Source: Pseudomonadota bacterium
Lineage (GTDB): Bacteria; Pseudomonadota; Gammaproteobacteria; Burkholderiales; Eutrophovitaceae
Reading direction: 5' to 3'
NCBI GenBank assembly: GCA_002704665.1
Contig: PAHB01000046.1
Span: 1 to 11,440, forward strand
Length of the DNA stretch: 11,440 nucleotides
Positions within the stretch are counted from its first letter, which is position 1, and each line of letters opens with the position of its first letter. A program made the position numbers and the translations under genes. Shown here piece after piece: positions 6,581 to 11,440 of the stretch. The notes under the pieces are model-generated. The model did no database searches. It was not told the DNA's origin and worked only from the letters and a program-made list of their open reading frames with translations.

Positions 6581-7348
6581 ATGATTGAAGATCTTAAGAG
6601 CAAGGTAATACTTATAACTGGCGCAAGCACCGGTATCGGAGCTGCTGCTGCAGTGGCTTTTGGCCGTAATAAAGCTAAAGTCGTGGTTCATTACAACTCG
6701 AGTGAACCAGAAGCCAACAATGTTGCAAAACAGGTGATTGAAGCTGGTGGTGAAGCGATTATCATGCAGGGGGATGTGAGGGATTCGAAGGTTTGCAAGC
6801 AATTGGTATCTGACACTGTAAAACATTTTGGTGAAATCAATGTTCTTATTAACAACGCTGGAGGGTTAATCAAACGCCGTGGTGTTGAAGAGATTGACGA
6901 CTCGTTGTTTGCGGAGGTGGTTGATCTCAATAGTAAGTCGGCTTTGATGACGACTGGAGCAGCAGTAATGGCTATGAGGCGACAAGGAAAAGGCGGAGGT
7001 ATTATAAACGTCACGTCGATAGCTGCTCGTCATGGAGGGGCAGGTGGCTCGGTTCTATACGCTTCCTCCAAAGGTTTTATCTCAACCATGACTAGGGGGT
7101 TTGCAAAGGAATTAGTTAAGGACAAAATCAGAGTTAATGCTGTCTCGCCCGGTGTAATTGTTACTCCCTTTCACGATCGATACTCGACGCCAGAACTTTT
7201 AGAAAATTTTAGGACGACAATTCCTATGGATCGGTTGGGCGATAGCGATGAATGTGCCGGTGCGTTTCTTTTCCTAGCGTCGGAGGAATTGAGTAGCTAC
7301 ATCACCGGACAAATTATGGAGGTTAATGGCGGCCAGTTGATGCCATAA
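6581..7348 (+). CDS. classical short-chain dehydrogenase/reductase (SDR, FabG-like)
   Basis: This 255-residue NAD(P)-dependent oxidoreductase belongs to the classical SDR family. The nucleotide-binding TGASTGIG is at 13-20, GDV at 64-66 and NNAG at 91-94. The catalytic tetrad is N117, S146, Y160 and K164 (YASSK). PG lies at 190-191 and a GQIMEVNGG C-terminal motif at 243-251. Length and layout match FabG-type 3-oxoacyl reductases and many sugar or alcohol dehydrogenases, so the substrate is open. A basic patch after the GXXXGXG loop is not obvious, and cofactor preference cannot be called. The gene lies 11 bases after qor and 30 before the hydratase gene, in one likely transcript. Shine-Dalgarno signal before the ATG is weak, suggesting coupling to qor translation. 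Confidence 0.94.
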   Translation: MIEDLKSKVILITGASTGIGAAAAVAFGRNKAKVVVHYNSSEPEANNVAKQVIEAGGEAIIMQGDVRDSKVCKQLVSDTVKHFGEINVLINNAGGLIKRRGVEEIDDSLFAEVVDLNSKSALMTTGAAVMAMRRQGKGGGIINVTSIAARHGGAGGSVLYASSKGFISTMTRGFAKELVKDKIRVNAVSPGVIVTPFHDRYSTPELLENFRTTIPMDRLGDSDECAGAFLFLASEELSSYITGQIMEVNGGQLMP

Positions 7349-7378
7349 ACCGACCATATTGCCTGTTTTTATCTCCAA

Positions 7379-8161
7379 ATGGAAAAGGTGCTTATTGCTC
7401 GCGAGTTAACGAAGCAAAGACTGAGCCTTACCCCAATTAATCTTCCCGCTGAATTGAGACCTTCCGACGAGGAAGAAGGCTACTCAGCACAAGAAGAGGT
7501 GGGTAAGCAACTTATTGCATCGGGTTTAGGACCACCGGTTGGGCACAAAATTGGCTGTACAACGCCGGTAATGCAAAAGTTTTTATCCATTAATAATCCA
7601 TGCGCGGGGATCATTTTTCAAAAAACTGTTGGTCAAAATCGCATGCAAATTCCGGCATCCGGTTTTATAAAGGTGGGAATTGAGTGTGAAATAGGCGTAT
7701 TTATTAAGTCAGATATTCATCCTCAGGATCATTTATACAGCGTGGATAAATTGACTACGCATATTGAATCTGTAGTGATTGCAATGGAAATTGTTGATGA
7801 CAGGTACCGTAGCTATGCTGAATTAGGAGTTCCCACTTTGATAGCTGATAACTTTTTTAATAGCGGGTGTGTTTTGGGAGAGCGAAGAAAAAAATGGCAG
7901 GATATAGAATTAGACAAAGTTGTTGGAATAACGAGGATCAATGGAAAAGTGGTAGGAAAAGGCTCTGGACAGGCCGTGATGGGGCATCCTATGAACGCCC
8001 TAAAATGGCTTGCAAACAACCGATCGAGGCGGGGTTTGGGAATAAAGAAAGGCGAGTTTGTGTTACTAGGTAGTGTGGTTGAAACTAAGTGGCTTTATCC
8101 TGGGGATTTTGCTGAAATAACCGTCGAGGACCTTGGAAGCGTTAGTTTGGTTGTCAACTAG
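7379..8161 (+). CDS. 2-keto-4-pentenoate hydratase/FAH-superfamily protein (MhpD-like)
   Basis: The 260 residues match the MhpD/DmpE/HpaH hydratase and decarboxylase branch of the fumarylacetoacetate hydrolase superfamily. Family members hydrate 2-hydroxypenta-2,4-dienoate to 4-hydroxy-2-oxovalerate (meta-cleavage of aromatics) or decarboxylate 4-oxalocrotonate. The metal-binding acidic residues are visible: E102 and E104 in IECEIG, and E137 in AMEIVDDR. The conserved K57 of GHKIG and a LIADN block (155-159) are also present. Which member it is cannot be said. No Shine-Dalgarno precedes ATG 7379. The reading frame is the same as that of the upstream SDR, separated only by its TAA (7346-7348) and ten codons, so re-initiation after SDR is plausible. 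It is convergent with the DUF3299 gene, 21 bases away, without an evident terminator. Confidence 0.92.
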   Translation: MEKVLIARELTKQRLSLTPINLPAELRPSDEEEGYSAQEEVGKQLIASGLGPPVGHKIGCTTPVMQKFLSINNPCAGIIFQKTVGQNRMQIPASGFIKVGIECEIGVFIKSDIHPQDHLYSVDKLTTHIESVVIAMEIVDDRYRSYAELGVPTLIADNFFNSGCVLGERRKKWQDIELDKVVGITRINGKVVGKGSGQAVMGHPMNALKWLANNRSRRGLGIKKGEFVLLGSVVETKWLYPGDFAEITVEDLGSVSLVVN

Positions 8162-8182
8162 CCGATGAAATTGAGTTATTGA

Positions 8183-8713
8183 TTAAAAATATTCTTTTAC
8201 CGCGTCCGCTTGGAGGTAATAGGCGGTTGTTGCCATGTTGTTTTCAAGTAAAGAAGTTTCAATTTTGCCAGTAATCCAAACGGGAGAATCCATGTTTCTT
8301 CCCTCTTTAACTCCTTTGGGATAATCAACGAGGATGATTTGATTCGGAGGCGGAGGTGGAACATGAATACATGCACCAAAAAAAGGCACCAGAAGAAACT
8401 GCGTAATGGTTTTATCCGTAAATTCGAGAGGTACAACAAATCCAGCGATTCTGACTAACCGCCCATCCATTTCCGGAATGACGTTGGTAGAAGTTAGCGC
8501 TTGTTTATAAATTCCATCGTCTAATGGGTTGGTCTTGCCTGTGTGGTCTATGATTAAATCGATGTTAGACAAAATTTCGGCCTCCGCTTCCGGAATAAGC
8601 TCGAACCATTCAATGGTTTTGTAGCCGTTGTTTTTTGTATCGACCTCTTCAGCAAAAACAGAGCCTAGGTAGGTAAAAGTAAAAGCTAAGGTACAAAAGA
8701 TTATGATTTTCAT
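8183..8713 (-). CDS. exported DUF3299 domain protein
   Basis: The 176-residue protein starts at ATG 8713; a TTG at 8740 would add nine residues with no better ribosome site. A signal peptide is clear: MKII, a hydrophobic core to about residue 18, and a cleavage site near SVFA/EE at 18-23. The mature part carries the DUF3299 (PF11736) hallmarks: RIAGFVVPLE at 88-97, then FLLVPFFGACIHVPPPPPNQ at 106-125 with a five-proline run. The single Cys of that block (C115) is next to a His. It is expected in the periplasm. The family has no established biochemical function. No ABC transporter or other usual partner is seen beside it; the neighbours are the convergent hydratase and the divergent Sel1 gene. 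Confidence 0.9.
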   Translation of the reverse strand: MKIIIFCTLAFTFTYLGSVFAEEVDTKNNGYKTIEWFELIPEAEAEILSNIDLIIDHTGKTNPLDDGIYKQALTSTNVIPEMDGRLVRIAGFVVPLEFTDKTITQFLLVPFFGACIHVPPPPPNQIILVDYPKGVKEGRNMDSPVWITGKIETSLLENNMATTAYYLQADAVKEYF

Positions 8714-8762
8714 AACATTCGCTAAAGCCGTGGATAGCAATTTTCAAAACCAAATTTGGAAC

Positions 8763-8790
8763 TTTTATTGCCTAGATTTTATTGCCTAGA
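8763..8790. repeat. perfect 14-bp tandem direct repeat
   Basis: TTTTATTGCCTAGA occurs twice, back to back, at 8763-8776 and 8777-8790. It lies 50-77 bases upstream of the DUF3299 start, in the 247-bp divergent spacer shared with the Sel1 gene. It may be a paired regulator-binding site or a recent slippage duplication. Confidence 0.8.
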
Positions 8791-8836
8791 AATGATCCCA
8801 AAGTCGTGATTTAACTATTTCATCCTACCATAAATC

Positions 8837-8849
8837 GCCGAAAATCGGC
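8837..8849. promoter_or_regulatory. short inverted repeat in the DUF3299/Sel1 divergent spacer
   Basis: GCCGA-AAA-TCGGC forms a perfect 5-bp inverted repeat between the tandem repeat and the candidate Sel1 promoter. It has no T tail on either strand, so it is not a terminator. An operator-like role is possible but unproven. Confidence 0.25.
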
Positions 8850-8874
8850 TGCCACAAACCAAATTTACTCGCTC

Positions 8875-8904
8875 TTTACAAGTGGACAGAGGTTGAAATA
8901 CAAT
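8875..8904 (+). promoter_or_regulatory. candidate sigma-70 promoter for the Sel1-repeat gene
   Basis: TTTACA (8875-8880; five of six to TTGACA) is followed after 18 bp by TACAAT (8899-8904; five of six to TATAAT). Transcription would begin near 8911, leaving a leader of about 50 bases before the ATG at 8961. Confidence 0.4.
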
Positions 8905-8960
8905 AGATCTATGGAAATTTACAATTTAGCGCCGAGGGGCCCAAAAGAAAGTAAAATGAT

Positions 8961-9473
8961 ATGAAAGGCATTTCAATCAATTGCTTAACCCCAGCTGCGA
9001 TGTTGGTGTTGCTTGGCGTAGCGCTCTCTTTACCTTCGAAACAAGTGGTTGGCGCCGACATAGCAGGATACATGGAGTATAAAAAAAAGCTTGAAGCTCA
9101 GGAGAGGGCACTTGAGGGGCTTCAACAAGTTGAGGATTTGGCGAAGAAGGGAGACGTGGAGTCTCAGTACGAATTGGCCATGGCATATAGGTACGGGTGG
9201 GGTATTGGCCAAAATAACCGTGATGCTGCATTGTGGTTCCGGGAGGCTGTAGATTCTGGACATGGGAGGGCTCAGTTTGAACTCGGACTGATGTACGAGT
9301 TTGGCGAGGGAGTTCCCAAAAATTTAAAGCGGGCCCACGCCCTCTACCAGCAGGCTGCCAAACAAGATATTAGAGAGGCCAGAGTCAGCTTGGCGCTCAT
9401 TAGGGGTAAAATGCTCAAGGTTGAGGAGTATATCCGCAACCACCATAAACCGAATTACAACACGCAACAGTAG
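8961..9473 (+). CDS. exported Sel1-repeat (SLR) protein
   Basis: The 170-residue protein has a likely N-terminal signal peptide (hydrophobic 11-24, possible cleavage near 30-32). A short charged helix follows (38-60). Then come two clear Sel1-like repeats: about 61-96 (AKKGDVESQYELAMAYRYG...AALWFREA) and 97-132 (DSGHGRAQFELGLMYEFGEG...AHALYQQA). A degenerate third repeat starts at about 133. Sel1 repeats form alpha/alpha hairpins that bind partner proteins; bacterial members often act in envelope or stress complexes, and no catalytic function is implied. Its Shine-Dalgarno is weak. The cyclase gene begins 92 bases downstream and is probably co-transcribed, as no terminator lies between them. 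Confidence 0.9.
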   Translation: MKGISINCLTPAAMLVLLGVALSLPSKQVVGADIAGYMEYKKKLEAQERALEGLQQVEDLAKKGDVESQYELAMAYRYGWGIGQNNRDAALWFREAVDSGHGRAQFELGLMYEFGEGVPKNLKRAHALYQQAAKQDIREARVSLALIRGKMLKVEEYIRNHHKPNYNTQQ

Positions 9474-9565
9474 TGCAATTCGCAGCTGGTACGGAGGCAG
9501 GTGCGAGAAAATTGAGAATGGGAATCGCCTTCGAAATTAATATAAGGGAACGGGGAGTAAATAAA

Positions 9566-10624
9566 ATGAAAAAAAACTTTCTAGCAGCTCTCACAGGCAT
9601 ATTTTTTGGATTAGTCACGACAGGGTCGGTTGCTTGTACTGTCGAGGATTGGACGGCTTGTAAGGGAAAACCATGGGTTGATGGCAACGTAATGGACACC
9701 CCACTTGGGTCAAAATGGTGGCCAAACCCACTGTGGGGCGGTGACGACGAGGCCGGATCGACCAATTGGTATACAAAACCCGAAGTGGTTAAGAGGGCTG
9801 TCGCCATGGTTAAAAAGGGTAGAACCATGAAGATTGGCCAGCCGTATTCAGGCGACATGCCGCTTTTTGGCTCCAGGACTTTTGCCCTTAGAATTCCTGG
9901 TTCTCCAACTGGAGGTCCTTATGGACCCAACCAGGTAATGTGGTATGACGAAATGCTCACTGCAGAAATCGGTCAAGTCGGTACACAGTACGACGGTCTT
10001 GGACATATCGGCGTTCAAGTCGGTGCGATTGGTGATAAAACAGAGATGCGCTTTTATAACGGCGTAACCGTTCAAGAAATGCAGGGTTCCTACGGACTCG
10101 TAAAACTGGGAACAGAGAAGCTCCACCCGATTATAGCTCGTGGTGTTTTGATTGATATTGCTGCGGCCAGAGGGGTCGAAGCAATGGAAAAAGGTGACGA
10201 AATCACCATGGCGGACGTAAAAGCAGCGCTTAAAAAGCAAGGCATGAGTGATTGGAAGTGTCAGCCGGGTGATGCGTTCGCTTTCCGTACTGGATGGACT
10301 AAGCACTGGGTTAAAGATAATGCCAAGTACAACTCTGGTGAACCTGGAGTCGGTATGGAAGTCGCGAGATGGTTAGCAGAGGATTGCAAGGCGGGTGTAG
10401 TAGGTGCGGACACGTGGGCTGTCGAAGCGGTGCCGAATCCTGATCCAGCTTGCGTATTCTGCGTGCACCAGTTTTTCCTGGCCCGTCACGGGATTGCTAT
10501 TCAAGAAAATCTGAGTTTAGATGGATTGGTTAAGGAGGGAGTATACGAATTTATGTGGACTTATTCTCCGGTGCCAATTGTTGGGGCTACAGGATCGATC
10601 GGAAACCCGGTTGCCACTTGGTAA
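9566..10624 (+). CDS. exported cyclase family protein (PF04199, kynurenine formamidase-like fold)
   Basis: The 352-residue protein starts at ATG 9566. GGGGAG (9552-9557, 8-base spacer) sets the start; an upstream in-frame extension to 9473 lacks any signal. The N-terminus is a signal peptide (KK, hydrophobic 5-19, cleavage about SVA/CT at 23-24), so the enzyme is periplasmic or secreted. The cyclase core carries GTQYDGLGH at 139-147, the bacterial counterpart of the metal-binding GTHxDxPxH of KynB; the motif's first His is Gln (Q141), while D143 and H147 remain. H301, H308 and E314 lie where the C-terminal metal ligands are expected. A conserved FAFRTGW stretch at 238-244 is typical of the family. 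A CVFC pair (C296, C299) is unusual near the active-site His. Known members hydrolyse amides or cyclise or open lactones; the substrate here is unknown. The gene ends at its own terminator. Confidence 0.92.
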   Translation: MKKNFLAALTGIFFGLVTTGSVACTVEDWTACKGKPWVDGNVMDTPLGSKWWPNPLWGGDDEAGSTNWYTKPEVVKRAVAMVKKGRTMKIGQPYSGDMPLFGSRTFALRIPGSPTGGPYGPNQVMWYDEMLTAEIGQVGTQYDGLGHIGVQVGAIGDKTEMRFYNGVTVQEMQGSYGLVKLGTEKLHPIIARGVLIDIAAARGVEAMEKGDEITMADVKAALKKQGMSDWKCQPGDAFAFRTGWTKHWVKDNAKYNSGEPGVGMEVARWLAEDCKAGVVGADTWAVEAVPNPDPACVFCVHQFFLARHGIAIQENLSLDGLVKEGVYEFMWTYSPVPIVGATGSIGNPVATW

Positions 10625-10649
10625 CCTCCTTTCCACAGTAATAATCATA

Positions 10650-10673
10650 AAGGGGAGTTGAGCTCCCCTTTTT
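10650..10673 (+). terminator. intrinsic terminator after the cyclase gene
   Basis: AAGGGGAG (10650-10657) pairs with CTCCCCTT (10663-10670) around a five-base loop, and a run of five T (10669-10673) follows. It lies 25 bases after the cyclase stop codon and separates that unit from the PhyH gene. Confidence 0.92.
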
Positions 10674-10710
10674 GCTATATTTGCTTCAAGCAATTAATTT
10701 GGAAACTAGA

Positions 10711-11440
10711 ATGATTTCTGATAATCAACTTGAGACCTATAAAACCACGGGGTTCATAGTCGTCGAGGATTTGATTCCAAAAAACTTGTTGAATCGCATA
10801 AGGAATGTTGTTTCAGAAATCACTCAATCTGCCAAGGGACTAGAGGTTCATAGCGAGGTCTTTGATTTTGAAGATTCCCATACTTCTACGGAGCCCCGAA
10901 TTCGTAGAATTAAAATGCCCCACAAAATAGACAAAATTTTTTTGGAGGTGTTACGGCAACCTCAAATGGAGGCTATCCTAACCAAGATCCTTGGGCCTAA
11001 CGTCAGGTTGCATGGATCAAAACTGAATATCAAAGCACCGAAATATGGGGCACCAGTTGAGTGGCATCAGGACTGGGCATTTTATCCGCATACAAACGAC
11101 GATATTTTAGCTATTGGGGTAATGCTAGATGATGTTGATGAGGACAACGGTCCAATGTTAGCGGTGCCCGGAACCCACAAGAGTGAAAAAATTTGGGACC
11201 ACCATTTGGATGGCTATTTCTGTGGAGCCATTAACCCTGAGGGCTCTCAAGATCTTTCTTTTGCCTCAGCGGTAGCTTGCACAGGAAAAGCGGGGTCTTG
11301 TTCATTCCATCATGTTCGGCTAGTTCATGGATCGGCGCAAAACCTCTCAAACAAACCAAGGCATCTTCTTCTTTACGAATGTGCCGCAGCAGATTCTTGG
11401 CCATTGGTTAACTTCAAAGATTTGCAGGAGTTCGATAGTA
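10711..11440 (+). CDS. phytanoyl-CoA dioxygenase (PhyH) family protein, 3' end cut by window
   Basis: The reading frame is open for 243 codons to the window end, so the C-terminus is missing. It belongs to the Fe(II)/2-oxoglutarate-dependent PhyH family (PF05721). The iron facial triad is visible: H119 and D121 in WHQDW, and H206 in VHGS. The 2-oxoglutarate-binding Arg is R217 in NKPRHLL. Family features such as DDVDEDNGPM at 140-149 and VPGTHK at 152-157 are also present. Bacterial members hydroxylate many substrates (ectoine, halogenated or other small molecules, phytanoyl chains), so none is assigned. ATG 10711 has GGAAA (10701-10705) as a modest ribosome site. It begins a separate unit downstream of the cyclase terminator. 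No signal peptide is seen. Confidence 0.93.
   Translation, partial: MISDNQLETYKTTGFIVVEDLIPKNLLNRIRNVVSEITQSAKGLEVHSEVFDFEDSHTSTEPRIRRIKMPHKIDKIFLEVLRQPQMEAILTKILGPNVRLHGSKLNIKAPKYGAPVEWHQDWAFYPHTNDDILAIGVMLDDVDEDNGPMLAVPGTHKSEKIWDHHLDGYFCGAINPEGSQDLSFASAVACTGKAGSCSFHHVRLVHGSAQNLSNKPRHLLLYECAAADSWPLVNFKDLQEFDS

Noticed and set aside
9473..9565. Upstream in-frame extension of the cyclase gene
   Set aside because: It would place 31 residues before the signal peptide. The ATG at 9566 has the GGGGAG ribosome site and gives a normal exported N-terminus.

Overview
The window is chromosomal DNA from a proteobacterium, most likely a gammaproteobacterium (marine or otherwise free-living) of moderate to low G+C. 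I infer this from the AcpH, Ogt, MsrA, QorA and DUF3299 genes and from the 23S and 5S rRNA sequence. The species cannot be named from sequence alone.

Layout. Positions 1-369 are the 3' end of a 23S rRNA gene. A complete 120-nt 5S rRNA follows (481-600), then a strong terminator (609-642) shared with a convergent class II aldolase/adducin gene (641-1375, minus). Divergent from that gene is a tight two-gene repair operon: ogt (O6-alkylguanine-DNA methyltransferase, TTG start) and msrA (methionine sulfoxide reductase), one nucleotide apart. Next is a lone cytoplasmic protein of 238 residues (2626-3342), built almost entirely of heptads with Asn at one core position and an aliphatic residue at the other. 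It is the most unusual object here. A stretch of about 430 bp with no convincing gene follows (3343-3776). Then come acpH (ACP phosphodiesterase, minus) and, divergently, an unrecognised protein of about 345 residues.

From 5595 to 8161 lies a likely catabolic operon on the plus strand: a zeta-crystallin/QorA-type NADPH:quinone reductase, a classical short-chain dehydrogenase, and a 2-keto-4-pentenoate hydratase-type enzyme (FAH superfamily). It converges on an exported DUF3299 protein (8183-8713, minus). The last part holds an exported Sel1-repeat protein, an exported cyclase-family (PF04199) metalloenzyme-like protein with its own strong terminator, and a phytanoyl-CoA dioxygenase family gene cut by the window end.

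How the parts relate. Ogt and MsrA both reverse chemical damage and are clearly co-transcribed. The Qor-SDR-hydratase set, the cyclase and the PhyH enzyme all look like oxidative or hydrolytic catabolism of small organic acids or aromatics, but no substrate can be read from the sequence. I see no mobile element, CRISPR array, phage gene or tRNA. Most genes are ordinary housekeeping or accessory metabolism. The candidate for an undescribed entity is the Asn-heptad protein at 2626-3342.
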